Positions 44,426 through 53,430 of a stretch of DNA of 64,000 nucleotides are shown one piece after another. Positions within the stretch are counted from its first letter, which is position 1; each line of letters starts with the position of its first letter. A program made the position numbers and the translations under genes. The notes below the pieces were generated by a model. It was given only the letters and a program-made list of their open reading frames with translations. It was not told where the DNA came from and did not search any database. Source of the DNA: Megasphaera micronuciformis F0359 (GTDB lineage: Bacteria > Bacillota > Negativicutes > Veillonellales > Megasphaeraceae); the NCBI RefSeq assembly GCF_000165735.1, contig NZ_GL538208.1:172682-236681 (forward strand), given 5' to 3'.

Positions 44426-45247
44426 ATGCCTGAACTTCCGGAAGTCGAAACGGTCCGTGCGACCTTGGAACCCGTATTGACGGGGCGAACGATTACCCAT
44501 ATAGATATTACCTTGCCGCGCCTTATAAAAAATGCGACGGTAGAGGCATTTTCAAAGGCTCTTTCGGGCTGTACTTTTACTGCCGTGGGGCGTAAAGGAA
44601 AGTATTTGCGCCTTTGTACGGACGGATCGTCGGATTTACTCGTTCATTTGCGTATGACGGGAAGTCTTATTTATGACGCTGCAGGCAACAATAGGCCGAA
44701 GACGGCTCATATCGTCTTTCACCTTGATAAGGGCCTTCTTTACTATTGCGACGTACGCACCTTCGGTTGTCTGTGGCTTGCAAAGCCGGGTGAGAAGACG
44801 GGCATTTCCGGCTATGACGACCTCGGTCCCGATGCCAATTCGTCGGCGGTTACGGCTGATTATTTGCGTGAAAAAATGAAAGCTTCGTCGCGAACTGTAA
44901 AGTCCTTTTTGCTTGATCAAACCGTTTTGGCCGGATTGGGAAATATTTACGTAGACGAAGCTCTCTTTCTTGCCGGCATTCGCCCGTCGCGTCGCTGCAA
45001 TCACATCGGTAAGGAGCGAACGCAGAGACTGGCAAAGGCCATTCATACCGTCTTGGCTGAAGGCATTGAATACGGCGGTACGACGATTCGAGATTTTGTC
45101 AACGGTAGCGGTCGGGAAGGGGAAAATCAGGAAAATCTGGCCGTTTACGGCCGTGAGGGAACGCCGTGCAAAACGTGCGGAACCCTTATTAAATACGTAA
45201 AGCAGGGCGGCAGGGGCACCCACTATTGTCCGCACTGTCAACACTAG
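44426..45247 (+). CDS. mutM: formamidopyrimidine-DNA glycosylase
   Basis: The 273-residue protein begins MPELPEVETVRATLEP, with the catalytic Pro2/Glu3 after Met removal. It has the H2TH region LDQTVLAGLGNIYVDEALFLAGIRPSR and ends with the zinc finger CKTCGTLIKYVKQGGRGTHYCPHCQ. It excises 8-oxoguanine and cleaves the backbone. It lies nine bases after polA with AGGAGAATATC ahead; polA-mutM-coaE is a common Firmicute order. Confidence 0.97.
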   Translation: MPELPEVETVRATLEPVLTGRTITHIDITLPRLIKNATVEAFSKALSGCTFTAVGRKGKYLRLCTDGSSDLLVHLRMTGSLIYDAAGNNRPKTAHIVFHLDKGLLYYCDVRTFGCLWLAKPGEKTGISGYDDLGPDANSSAVTADYLREKMKASSRTVKSFLLDQTVLAGLGNIYVDEALFLAGIRPSRRCNHIGKERTQRLAKAIHTVLAEGIEYGGTTIRDFVNGSGREGENQENLAVYGREGTPCKTCGTLIKYVKQGGRGTHYCPHCQH

Positions 45248-45256
45248 GAGGCATAC

Positions 45257-45859
45257 ATGTATCGAATCGGCTTGACCGGCTCCATTGCTACGGGGAAGAG
45301 GACGGTTACGAATATGTTGAAAGAATTGGGAGCCTTTGTCATTGACTGTGATAAGACGGCCCGAGATGTGGTGGCACCGGGAACGCGGGGCCTTGCAAAA
45401 ATTGAAGCGGCCTTCGGTAAAGATGCGGTAGCTGCGGACGGTTCCATGGATCGCGTCTATATAGGCGATTTGGTGTTTAGGAATCCGGAAATGAAAAAAC
45501 GCTTGGAAAATATCCTCTTTCCCCTTATTTTTGAGGCCCTGGATGAAGAACTTTTGCGCCTTGAAAGAGAGGGTGCAACGCCTGTCGTCTTTCTTGACAT
45601 GCCGCTTTTGTATGAAGTAAAATATGACTCGTACGTCGACGAGGTATGGCTTGTATACGTTCCCTTTGAAGTACAGCTAAGCCGCTTAATGAAGCGGAAC
45701 GGCTATACAAAAGAGGAGGCGCTGTTACGGATTCATTCGCAAATTTCCGTCGATAAGAAAAAGTCCCTTGCCCAACAGGTAATCGATAATTCGGGAACCT
45801 TGGAAGATACAAAAGAGCAAGTGCGTTCTTTATGGGAAAGGTTACAAATGCGTTTGTAA
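45257..45859 (+). CDS. coaE: dephospho-CoA kinase
   Basis: The 200-residue P-loop kinase carries out the last step of CoA synthesis. The Walker A reads GSIATGKRT (residues 8-16), with Arg15 where nearly all CoaE proteins have Ser (GKST); the codon AGG is one change from AGC/AGT. Other CoaE features are in place: FVIDCDKTARDVVAPG, FLDMPLLYEVKYDSYVDEVWLVYVP and RIHSQISVDKK. AGGAGG precedes ATG 45257. Function is likely but the substitution needs explaining. Confidence 0.93.
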   Translation: MYRIGLTGSIATGKRTVTNMLKELGAFVIDCDKTARDVVAPGTRGLAKIEAAFGKDAVAADGSMDRVYIGDLVFRNPEMKKRLENILFPLIFEALDEELLRLEREGATPVVFLDMPLLYEVKYDSYVDEVWLVYVPFEVQLSRLMKRNGYTKEEALLRIHSQISVDKKKSLAQQVIDNSGTLEDTKEQVRSLWERLQMRL

Positions 45860-45872
45860 AACGGAGGCATCA

Positions 45873-46445
45873 GTGAGAAGAAAAAGCAGAATCGGTACAA
45901 TTGTCATAGCCGTCTTTTTCGTTCTCCTGTCGGCATTTTACTTTTCAGGGTGGCGCCAGACCTTTATGCGTACCTTGGTATATCCTCTGGAATACGACTA
46001 TATTGTTCGTGAATACGCTCGCGTAAACGGCGTGCGTCCCAGCTTGGTGGCAGCCGTCGTTCTGGCGGAAAGTAAGTTTAAGGACAATGCATCCTCTCAT
46101 CGCGGAGCCAGCGGTCTCATGCAAATTATGCCCGAAACAGGTGAGTGGATTGCCGAAGAAACGGGTATGGTCGGCTTTAAACCCGAAATGCTTAACGACG
46201 TCAGTACGAATTTGCGCATGGGTACCTGGTATTTAGCTTACTTACTGCGTGAATATGACGGCAATACGGTGCTGGCACTGGCAGCTTATAACGCCGGACG
46301 GGGGCATGTAGACGAATGGATGAAGGAATACGGTTGGGACAAAAATTTTTCCGAAATCGACAGCATACCCTTTTCAGAAACGCGGGAATATGTTAAAGTA
46401 GTAATGCAAAACGAAGAGAAATACAAAGAGTTGTATGAATTTTAG
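45873..46445 (+). CDS. lytic transglycosylase (SLT domain)
   Basis: At 190 residues, an N-terminal membrane anchor (residues 8-25) precedes a soluble lytic transglycosylase domain. VVLAESKFKDNASSHRGASGLMQIMPETGEWIAEETG contains the catalytic Glu in AESKF, and LALAAYNAGRGHVDEWM follows. It should cleave peptidoglycan between MurNAc and GlcNAc in the periplasm. The start is GTG 45873 with GGAGGCATCA ahead. It is commonly found after coaE in Firmicutes. It ends eight bases before tRNA-Leu. Confidence 0.93.
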   Translation: MRRKSRIGTIVIAVFFVLLSAFYFSGWRQTFMRTLVYPLEYDYIVREYARVNGVRPSLVAAVVLAESKFKDNASSHRGASGLMQIMPETGEWIAEETGMVGFKPEMLNDVSTNLRMGTWYLAYLLREYDGNTVLALAAYNAGRGHVDEWMKEYGWDKNFSEIDSIPFSETREYVKVVMQNEEKYKELYEF

Positions 46446-46452
46446 TTTTCAG

Positions 46453-46537
46453 GCGGTTGTGGCGGAATGGCAGACGCGCTGTCTTCAGGCGGCAGTGATC
46501 TTTGGTCGTGCGGGTTCAAGTCCCGCCAACCGCACCA
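46453..46537 (+). tRNA. tRNA-Leu (CAG)
   Basis: The acceptor stem GCGGTTG/CAACCGC, D-arm GGCGGAATGGCAGACGC, anticodon arm CTGTC-TTCAGGC-GGCAG with anticodon CAG, a long variable arm typical of Leu, and T-arm GCGGGTTCAAGTCCCGC are all visible, with an encoded CCA. The 85-nt gene fits a class II tRNA. Confidence 0.96.
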
Positions 46538-46546
46538 TTTTTACTC

Positions 46547-47224
46547 ATGGACGAGAGATTAATCGAAACAGTGAAACAATGGAATATGGATGCGTCTCTC
46601 CCACTTCAGGTGGGAGATTTTACATTACGGAAGGATTTTTCCGAAGCGAGTCTTCAAGATGATGACTATGCAGTTATCTTTGCGTATGTAAACGAACGCA
46701 AGGGATGGACCGTTGAAGGCGTGTATCATAACGGGTCGGGAGATTTTTCCGTACGTACGGATATCGGCATGTTGGAATTTACGCTCATTGAGTTTATAAC
46801 GGACGATTTTGCGACCTTTACAAAGATGGTCGAAAAGCGATTGCCGCATATTATTGAAACTCACTATGTGCACTGTCGGGAAGATTTTTCCGTTATTTTA
46901 ACGAATAAGGGGGTTCCCGACGGTGACTGGCAGGATCTTTTGCCTCTTGAGTACGCCGGCTTTGAACGGATCATCGAGCCGTCTGAGGCCGTGCGGATTA
47001 TTAACGGCTCTTACATGGTAGTAGCCTATTATGACGCATCGACTCGCAGCGGAGTGTCGATTATGTACAACCTGTTGCGTGATGATTTTTTTGCAGAACG
47101 GCGTGTACGCAATTTCCCCAATCTCGTGCACGATTTTGACAGTAAGACGGTAGATGAATTGCGCACCGCCTTGTCGGAAAATTTGCGCTCCGTTCTGGAT
47201 GACGTACGAGGACAGATAAAGTAA
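46547..47224 (+). CDS. unknown protein directly after tRNA-Leu
   Basis: The 225-residue protein starts at ATG 46547, ten bases past the tRNA CCA end, with no good ribosome site. The first 45 bases of the longer frame overlap the tRNA and are not used. It is a soluble, acidic alpha/beta sequence (FAYVNERKGWTVEGVYH, RIINGSYMVVAYYDASTRSGVSIMYNLLRDDFFAERRVRNFPNLVHDF, ending in an amphipathic helix). I do not recognise a family or catalytic motif. ATG 46586 is an alternative start. A promoter for the rimP operon follows. Confidence 0.72.
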   Translation: MDERLIETVKQWNMDASLPLQVGDFTLRKDFSEASLQDDDYAVIFAYVNERKGWTVEGVYHNGSGDFSVRTDIGMLEFTLIEFITDDFATFTKMVEKRLPHIIETHYVHCREDFSVILTNKGVPDGDWQDLLPLEYAGFERIIEPSEAVRIINGSYMVVAYYDASTRSGVSIMYNLLRDDFFAERRVRNFPNLVHDFDSKTVDELRTALSENLRSVLDDVRGQIK

Positions 47225-47231
47225 TTACGCA

Positions 47232-47260
47232 TTGTACGGACTCATTGCAAGTGGTATAAT
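47232..47260 (+). promoter_or_regulatory. rimP-nusA operon promoter
   Basis: TTGTAC (47232-47237), a 17-base spacer and an extended -10 TGGTATAAT (47252-47260) form a good sigma-A-type promoter ahead of a ~90-base leader. Confidence 0.82.
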
Positions 47261-47283
47261 CATAAGTAATTTGTGGACTTTGT

Positions 47284-47317
47284 TTTGAGAGTGGGTGGAA
47301 ACCCGCTCTCAAATTTT
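47284..47317 (+). promoter_or_regulatory. leader hairpin (attenuator-like) before rimP
   Basis: A 13-bp stem TTTGAGAGTGGGT/ACCCGCTCTCAAA (47284-47296, 47301-47313; one G-U) with a GGAA tetraloop is followed by TTTT. It lies between the promoter and rimP, so most transcripts would pass a terminator-like structure before reaching nusA. Such hairpins commonly precede rimP-nusA; control by NusA feedback is plausible but not shown. Confidence 0.75.
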
Positions 47318-47354
47318 ATGCGGACCTTATTTTTACGAACAGTTGGTGAAATGA

Positions 47355-47816
47355 ATGAAACGAAGCGATATTGAACAATTGGTCTCACAAGAAGTAGAAA
47401 CAATCATTGCCGGAACGGATTTGGAGCTCGTCGATGTCGAATACGTACGGGAACGGGACTGGTATTTACGTGTCTTTATTGATAAAGAAGGCGGCGTAGG
47501 CCTCGAGGACTGTCAGGCAGTGAGTGAAAAACTCTCCGAATTTCTCGATGTCAAAGATCCCATTACGGATAAATACTTGCTTGAAGTCTCTTCACCCGGG
47601 TTGGACCGTATTTTGAAGAAAGATACAGACTTTGTTCGCTATAAGGACCGCCATGTGGATGTACACTTTTTTACACCCTACAAAGGAGTTAAAAGCCTTA
47701 CGGCCCGTCTTGTCGGCAAGGATAAAAGCGGCGTCGTACATCTTCTCATAGATGAAGAAGATGCGGCCATAGACAGCAAGGATATTTCGCAAATACGATT
47801 ACATATAGATTTTTAA
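47355..47816 (+). CDS. rimP: ribosome maturation factor RimP
   Basis: The 153-residue protein has the RimP pattern: ETIIAGTDLELVDVEYVRERDWYLRVFIDKEGGVGLEDCQAVSEKLSEFLDV (alpha/beta N-domain) and YLLEVSSPGLDRILKK before the SH3-like C-domain. It is needed for 30S subunit assembly. It heads the rimP-nusA-ylxR-ylxQ-infB-rbfA operon. Confidence 0.95.
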   Translation: MKRSDIEQLVSQEVETIIAGTDLELVDVEYVRERDWYLRVFIDKEGGVGLEDCQAVSEKLSEFLDVKDPITDKYLLEVSSPGLDRILKKDTDFVRYKDRHVDVHFFTPYKGVKSLTARLVGKDKSGVVHLLIDEEDAAIDSKDISQIRLHIDF

Positions 47817-47832
47817 CGGAGGTTGTGCAACA

Positions 47833-48960
47833 GTGAATAAAGAACTGCTCAGTGCCATTGAATACTTGTCTAAAGAAAAGGGCGTTACGGCCGATGTCAT
47901 CTGTGATTCCTTGGAAGCCGTGCTGATTACGGCGTATAAAAAGGAATACGACGGAAACCCCAACGCTACGGTTCGCTTAGACCGGTTGACAGGCGACTAC
48001 AGCATCGTGTCTCCCAAGACGGTTGTGGCTGAAGTAGCTGACGAAGAAAATGAAATATCCTTGGAAGATGCGCGAGCTATCGACAAGGGATATGAAGAAG
48101 GCGATGAAATTTTAGTAGATGTGACGCCGAAAAACTTCGGACGTATTGCCGCACAGGCAGCAAAACAAGTCATGATTCAACGCCTTCGTGAAGCGGAACG
48201 AAATATTGTATATGATGAATTTTACGGCCGTACGGACGATATCATTACGGGCATTATTCAACGTATTGAACAAAAAAACGTATATATCGATTTAGGTAAG
48301 GCTGAAGCCGTATTGCCTTATTCGGAACAGATTCCTACGGAAGAATACACGGTAGGACAGCGAATTAAATGTTATGTAGTTGAAGTAAGGAATTCGCCTA
48401 AGGGGGCGCAGATTCAATTATCCCGCACGCATCCGGGCTTGTTGAAACGCCTCTTTGAATTGGAAGTTCCCGAAATTTACGATGGCGTTGTGGAACTGCA
48501 TTCCGTGGCTCGCGAACCGGGTAAACGCTCTAAGATTGCCGTTTACTCGCGCGATCCGAACGTGGACTGCGTCGGTGCCTGTGTCGGACCGAAAGGCGCA
48601 CGGGTGCAGAACATTGTCATGGAACTGCAAAACGAAAAAATCGACATCGTTAAGTGGGACGAAGATCCGGCAGTATACATTGCTAACGCACTCAGCCCGG
48701 CTCAGGTTGTTTCGGTCACGATTGATGAAGGTGCAAAATCGTCCGTCGTAGTCGTCCCCGACTACCAGTTGTCCCTGGCTATCGGTAAAGCCGGACAAAA
48801 CGCCAGATTGGCGGCTAAGCTCACCAATTGGAAGATTGATATTAAGAGCGAAAGTCAAGCCGAAGACGGTGACGTGGCTACCGGAGACGATGACATTTTG
48901 GCTGAATTCGACGCAGTCGATAATGAAGCGACTTCTATGCCGGTTGAAGACGAAGTCTAG
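47833..48960 (+). CDS. nusA: transcription termination/antitermination factor NusA
   Basis: At 375 residues, the N-terminal RNA-polymerase-binding domain (1-~130) is followed by an S1 domain (~134-200, [31 protein letters not shown]) and two KH domains (~200-345, [55 protein letters not shown]). It ends with an acidic tail. The start is GTG 47833 after GGAGGTTGTGC. It controls pausing and termination. Confidence 0.97.
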   Translation: MNKELLSAIEYLSKEKGVTADVICDSLEAVLITAYKKEYDGNPNATVRLDRLTGDYSIVSPKTVVAEVADEENEISLEDARAIDKGYEEGDEILVDVTPKNFGRIAAQAAKQVMIQRLREAERNIVYDEFYGRTDDIITGIIQRIEQKNVYIDLGKAEAVLPYSEQIPTEEYTVGQRIKCYVVEVRNSPKGAQIQLSRTHPGLLKRLFELEVPEIYDGVVELHSVAREPGKRSKIAVYSRDPNVDCVGACVGPKGARVQNIVMELQNEKIDIVKWDEDPAVYIANALSPAQVVSVTIDEGAKSSVVVVPDYQLSLAIGKAGQNARLAAKLTNWKIDIKSESQAEDGDVATGDDDILAEFDAVDNEATSMPVEDEV

Positions 48961-48969
48961 GAGGCCGAC

Positions 48970-49230
48970 ATGAAGATGAGAAAAATCCCGCTTCGTGTCT
49001 GTGTCGGTTGCCAGGAGCAAAAGCCGAAAAAGGAATTACTTCGGATTGTTCGCACACCGGAAGATACGGTGGAAATCGACAAGACCGGCAAAAAATCGGG
49101 TCGAGGCGTGTATGTCTGTGCCGACCCGGCATGTCTTGAAAAAGCGTATAAAGAACATCGGTTGGAACGGTCTTTGAAAAAAGCCGTTTCTGAAGAAATA
49201 TATGATCAACTCCGCAAGGAGTTGGAATAA
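48970..49230 (+). CDS. rnpM: RnpM/YlxR RNA-binding protein
   Basis: The 86-residue DUF448 protein contains RVCVGCQEQKPKKELLRIVRTPEDTVEID, then GKKSGRGVYVCADPACLEKAYKEHRLERSL. The conserved GRGAY-type loop appears as GRGVYVC. In Bacillus and relatives YlxR (RnpM) binds RNase P RNA and lowers its activity. Its stop overlaps the next start by one base (TAATG). AGGAGGCC lies ahead of ATG 48970. Confidence 0.92.
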   Translation: MKMRKIPLRVCVGCQEQKPKKELLRIVRTPEDTVEIDKTGKKSGRGVYVCADPACLEKAYKEHRLERSLKKAVSEEIYDQLRKELE

Positions 49231-49538
49231 TGAGCGACAAAGTATTGAATCTCGTCGGTTTGGCACATAGAGCCGGCAAGACAGTATGCGGTGCTCAGGC
49301 TGCAGAGCAGCAAATAAAGAAAAACGGAGCGGCCCTGTTGTTTCTGGCAAGTGACAGCGGTCCTACGAATGAAGAACGATATGTGCGATTCGGCACACGT
49401 AAACATATAGATATGATTCGAACGTACTCGAAAGAACAGTTGGGCCTGGCCTTGGGGCGCTCACAGACGGCGGTAATCGTCGTGACCGACAAGGGCTTTG
49501 CCGAAGCTATGATAAAGGCGGTACAGGAGATGGAATAA
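49230..49538 (+). CDS. L7Ae/L30e-family RNA-binding protein YlxQ
   Basis: The 102-residue protein has a kink-turn-binding fold: [50 protein letters not shown], then [31 protein letters not shown]. It is the usual partner gene between ylxR and infB. The RNA target is unknown. It is coupled to rnpM by a one-base overlap. Confidence 0.92.
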   Translation: MSDKVLNLVGLAHRAGKTVCGAQAAEQQIKKNGAALLFLASDSGPTNEERYVRFGTRKHIDMIRTYSKEQLGLALGRSQTAVIVVTDKGFAEAMIKAVQEME

Positions 49539-49557
49539 GTACGGAGGGGGTAACCAG

Positions 49558-52110
49558 ATGACGAAAAGAGTATTTGAAGTAGCAAAAGAATACGGAGTAC
49601 AGACAAAAGAAGTCATTCAGGCTTTGGCAAATAAAAATATAAAAGCGTCCAATTTTACGGGCGTAGATGATAAGATGAAGGCCGTCTTGGATACAGCATT
49701 TAAAGGCGGTTCCAAACCGGCACAACCGCAGCAGAAACAGTCGGCAGCACGCTCGAACGGAGATAATCACCGCAATGCGGCTGCACCGGCACATACACGG
49801 CACAGTAACGGTGAACGTCGCGAACGTCCGGCAGGGCAACAGCAGGAACACCGCCATACATCGCAACGTGACGGTGCTAAGCAGGGCGAAGACAGAAACG
49901 GTAACAGACAGCAACGTGCCCAGGCAGGTGCTCAGCGTCCGGCAGGAAACCGCCGTCCCGATAACCGCAACAATGCTCGTCCTCATGACAATCGTACGGC
50001 CGACGGCCGCCATGATTCTCGCAGCGGCAATGACCGTAACCGTAACGACCGTAATGTACGCTCTGGCACTCAGACACAGGGCAATCGTCCGGACAGCCGT
50101 AAGAACGGGGCATCTCAGTCGGGCGGACAAAATGGTGAAAGCAAACGGACGAAATTCTTTAACCGGACACAAGGCGGTGAAGGAAACAACAACCGCAAGG
50201 GGAAAAATGACCGTAACGCCAAAAACGATCGTAACGGCAAGAATGCCGGTCGTCCCAAGACTCTCTTGACCGATGCGTTGAGCAAGGGTAAGAACAAGAA
50301 AAACCGTAAGGGCGGCCATGGTCAGCAACATGATTTCCATCAGAACCAACCGCAGAAGAAAAATTACCCCGAATCCATTGAATTACCGGAAACGATTACG
50401 GTTAAGGACTTTGCCGAACGCTTGGGCCGTGAAGTGGCGGAAGTCATCAAACGTCTTCTCCTGGGCGGTATCATGGCGACTATTAATCAGGAAATCGACT
50501 ACGATACGGCTTCTCTTATTGCCGATGAATTCGGCGTAACCGTAACGATGGAAGCTCCGCCGGAAGATCCGACGGAAATCGAAGAAATCATCGATGCTCC
50601 CGAAACCTTAAAGACTCGTCCCCCCGTAGTTACCGTTATGGGTCACGTCGACCATGGCAAGACCAGCCTTCTTGACGCTATCCGCAAAACAAACGTTACG
50701 AGTCACGAAGCCGGCGGTATTACGCAGCATATCGGGGCTTATCAGGTACGTTACGAAGGTAAAAAGATTACCTTCATGGATACGCCCGGTCATGAAGCGT
50801 TTACGTCCATGCGTGCTCGCGGTGCCCAGGTTACGGATATTGCCGTCCTCGTAGTAGCGGCTGATGACGGCGTTATGCCTCAGACCATTGAATCCATTAA
50901 TCATGCTAAATCGGCGAATGTTCCCGTTATCGTGGCTATTAATAAAATTGATAAAGAAGGGGCTAATCCGAGCAACGTTATGCAACAGTTGACGGAATAC
51001 GGTCTCATCAGTGAAGATTGGGGCGGCGATACCATTATGGTTCCCGTTTCGGCTCACACGAAACAAGGCCTCGATGACTTATTGGAGAACATCCTCGTCC
51101 TTGCGGAAGTATCGGACTTTAAGGCTAACCCCGATCGTCCGGCCGAAGGCGTTGTTATTGAAGCTCGCCTCGACAAAGGCCGCGGTACGGTAGCTTCCGT
51201 CCTCGTACAAAAAGGTACCTTGCGCGTCGGCGATTCCATCCTCGTAGGCAACACGTACGGCAAGGTGCGTGCCATGAATAATGAACGAGGCGAACGCGTT
51301 AAAAAAGCGGAACCGTCCTTGCCCGTAGAAATTCTCGGGCTGAATGATGTACCTGAAGCCGGCGATATTCTTAATGCAACAGATGAAAAGACGGCTCGTT
51401 CCGTAGCGGAAAAACGTTTGGAAAAGAAACGCTCGTCCGAATTGAGTGTTAAATCGAAGGTTACCTTGGATGATCTGTTCAGCCAGATTCAACAGGGTGA
51501 GCTGAAGGAACTGTCTCTTATTGTCAAAGGCGACGTACAAGGTTCTGTCGAAGCACTCAGCCAGTCCCTCTTGGCCATTAAGAGCGATGAAGTACGTATT
51601 GCCATCGTTCATGCCGGCGTAGGGGCTATTACGGAATCGGATATTATGTTGGCGTCGGCTTCCAATGCCTTGGTTATCGGCTTTAATGTACGTCCCGATA
51701 CGGCGGCTCGTAAAGCGGCGGAAAAGGAAAGCGTCGATTTGCGTACATACCGCGTCATTTATGATGCGATTAACGATGTAGAAGCGGCTATTAAGGGTAT
51801 GCTTGACAAGAAGTACGAAGAAAACATTATCGGTCGTGCGGAAGTACGCAAGGTGATTACGACGCCGAAGGTTATCGTTGCCGGTTCGTACGTTAAGGAA
51901 GGCAAGATTACGAGTACGTCAAAGGTTCGTCTTATCCGTAACGGCATTGTCGTTCATGAAGGCGATTTGGACGGATTGCGTCGTTTCAAAGACGATGTAA
52001 AAGAAGTGGCTGAAGGTTATGAATGCGGTATTACCATTGACGGCTACCGCGATATAAAAGAAGGCGACGAAGTGGAAGCCTTCGAAATGGTAGAAGTAGT
52101 GCCTAAATAA
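49558..52110 (+). CDS. infB: translation initiation factor IF-2
   Basis: At 850 residues, a short IF2-N domain (1-~55) is followed by a ~210-residue stretch (about 56-265) extremely rich in Asn, Arg, Gln, Asp and Gly, likely disordered. A second IF2-N region follows ([33 protein letters not shown]). The G-domain has [15 protein letters not shown] near residue 362, DTPGHEAF and NKIDKE, and C-terminal beta-barrel and tRNA-binding domains end the protein ([13 protein letters not shown]). It brings fMet-tRNA to the 30S subunit. GGAGGGGGTAACC precedes ATG 49558. Confidence 0.97.
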   Translation: MTKRVFEVAKEYGVQTKEVIQALANKNIKASNFTGVDDKMKAVLDTAFKGGSKPAQPQQKQSAARSNGDNHRNAAAPAHTRHSNGERRERPAGQQQEHRHTSQRDGAKQGEDRNGNRQQRAQAGAQRPAGNRRPDNRNNARPHDNRTADGRHDSRSGNDRNRNDRNVRSGTQTQGNRPDSRKNGASQSGGQNGESKRTKFFNRTQGGEGNNNRKGKNDRNAKNDRNGKNAGRPKTLLTDALSKGKNKKNRKGGHGQQHDFHQNQPQKKNYPESIELPETITVKDFAERLGREVAEVIKRLLLGGIMATINQEIDYDTASLIADEFGVTVTMEAPPEDPTEIEEIIDAPETLKTRPPVVTVMGHVDHGKTSLLDAIRKTNVTSHEAGGITQHIGAYQVRYEGKKITFMDTPGHEAFTSMRARGAQVTDIAVLVVAADDGVMPQTIESINHAKSANVPVIVAINKIDKEGANPSNVMQQLTEYGLISEDWGGDTIMVPVSAHTKQGLDDLLENILVLAEVSDFKANPDRPAEGVVIEARLDKGRGTVASVLVQKGTLRVGDSILVGNTYGKVRAMNNERGERVKKAEPSLPVEILGLNDVPEAGDILNATDEKTARSVAEKRLEKKRSSELSVKSKVTLDDLFSQIQQGELKELSLIVKGDVQGSVEALSQSLLAIKSDEVRIAIVHAGVGAITESDIMLASASNALVIGFNVRPDTAARKAAEKESVDLRTYRVIYDAINDVEAAIKGMLDKKYEENIIGRAEVRKVITTPKVIVAGSYVKEGKITSTSKVRLIRNGIVVHEGDLDGLRRFKDDVKEVAEGYECGITIDGYRDIKEGDEVEAFEMVEVVPK

Positions 52111-52134
52111 GGCTTAATGTAAAGTGAGGCTCTT

Positions 52135-52482
52135 ATGGGAGAATTACGAGTACGTAAAATACAGGAATTCATTAAGCAGGAAGTGTCTCGTATTGTCCTG
52201 CAGGAATTAAAGGATCCCCGTCTCGGTTTTGTGACCGTTACGGATGCCCGGATTACGGGCGACTTGCGGGAAGCGACTGTATACGTGAGCCTCTTCGGAT
52301 CGGATGAAGAAAAGAAAAATACCCTTGCCGCCTTGAGCAAGGCTCAAGGGTATATCCGCTCGGAAGTGGGTAAACGATTGGGTATCCGCTATTCGCCGCA
52401 GATTGAATTTAAAGAAGATGAATCACTCGAATACGGCATGAAAATCGAATCGATTTTACATGACATTGAGAAGAAGGATTAG
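52135..52482 (+). CDS. rbfA: ribosome-binding factor A
   Basis: The 115-residue protein with a KH-like fold contains RKIQEFIKQEVSRIVLQELKDPRLGFVTVTDARITGDLREATVYVSLFG, then LSKAQGYIRSEVGKRLGIRYSPQIEFKEDESLEYGMKIESIL. It aids late 16S rRNA maturation in the 30S subunit. It follows infB by 24 bases and is separated by three bases from nrnA. Confidence 0.96.
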   Translation: MGELRVRKIQEFIKQEVSRIVLQELKDPRLGFVTVTDARITGDLREATVYVSLFGSDEEKKNTLAALSKAQGYIRSEVGKRLGIRYSPQIEFKEDESLEYGMKIESILHDIEKKD

Positions 52483-52485
52483 ATT

Positions 52486-53430
52486 ATGAATGGTACTCCC
52501 GAAGAATTGCGGGCTCTTTTTGAGCGCCATGATTCCTTTCTTTTAACTGCACACGTCAGTCCCGACGGTGACGCGCTGGGGTCCCTGGCAGCTCTGTCCC
52601 TCTGGCTGAAAGGCAAGGGGAAAAAGGTTATTACCGTCATTGATGACAGTATTGACGACAAATTCTTTTTCATTGAAGAATGTCAACATATTCTGCGCCC
52701 TTCGGATGTAGAAGCTGAAGCGGGACGAATCGGAGTTGTTCTCGATGCGACGGATCCGAGTCGAACCGGTGAGACGGCGAAACTCTTGGGGGACTATACG
52801 GTCAACATTGACCACCACGTATCCAATGCTCATTTTGCCGACTGCGAATATATTCTTACAGACTGTGCCGCAACGGGAGAAATATTGACGGATCTTTTTT
52901 TGAAGTGGCAAGAAGAAATCACACCGTCCATGGCTGATGCCTTGTATATGGCCATTGCTACGGATTGCGGTTTCTTTAAGTTCAGTAATACGACAGGGCA
53001 TACTTTGCGTTGTGCTGCAGCTTTAGTTGATGCGGGAGCTCGTCCCAATCGGATTTCCGAACACTTGGAAGAAACGACACTGGTAAAGACAAGGGCGCTG
53101 TCACAAGTCTTACAGCAAATAGAACTCTTTGAAGGTGGTCGTATAGCCGGAATATCCTTTACGGAAGATGTCTTGAAATATACGGGCGAGCACACGGGCG
53201 GCTACATCGATTACGCTCGTCGTATTAAGGGCGTTGATGTGGCTTTTACGGTGAAGGCTGTCACAGGGGAGCAGACTCGTGTCAGTCTGCGCTCCAAGGA
53301 TGTAGATGTCAATGCCGTAGCTGCCGTATTCGGTGGCGGCGGGCACATTCGTGCAGCCGGTTGTACCGTCAACAAGTCGTTGGATGAAACAAAATCCTCC
53401 TTAATTGAAGAAATACGGAAGGTTTTATGA
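52486..53430 (+). CDS. nrnA: DHH-DHHA1 oligoribonuclease (NrnA-like)
   Basis: The 314-residue DHH phosphoesterase has metal motifs HVSPDGDALGSLAALS (motif I), VVLDATDPSR (II), NIDHHVSNAHF (DHH) and IATDCGFFKFSNT. The C-terminal DHHA1 domain contains VFGGGGHIRAAGCT. NrnA degrades short RNA ends and pAp; some relatives cleave cyclic dinucleotide products such as pApA. The position between rbfA and truB is typical. Its stop overlaps the truB start (ATGA). Confidence 0.92.
   Translation: MNGTPEELRALFERHDSFLLTAHVSPDGDALGSLAALSLWLKGKGKKVITVIDDSIDDKFFFIEECQHILRPSDVEAEAGRIGVVLDATDPSRTGETAKLLGDYTVNIDHHVSNAHFADCEYILTDCAATGEILTDLFLKWQEEITPSMADALYMAIATDCGFFKFSNTTGHTLRCAAALVDAGARPNRISEHLEETTLVKTRALSQVLQQIELFEGGRIAGISFTEDVLKYTGEHTGGYIDYARRIKGVDVAFTVKAVTGEQTRVSLRSKDVDVNAVAAVFGGGGHIRAAGCTVNKSLDETKSSLIEEIRKVL

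Noticed and set aside
44636-45244. A 202-codon minus-strand frame opposite mutM
   Set aside because: The plus-strand reading is an unmistakable MutM with catalytic and zinc-finger motifs; the opposite frame has no family features.
49740-50330. Repeated codons in infB considered as a CRISPR-like or tandem DNA repeat
   Set aside because: The units vary in length and sequence and stay in frame. This is low-complexity coding sequence, not an array.
49507-50349. A 280-codon minus-strand frame opposite infB
   Set aside because: It is a shadow of the repetitive Asn/Arg/Gly-rich part of IF-2; its Val/Thr/Ala-rich sequence mirrors the repeat and lacks a ribosome site.
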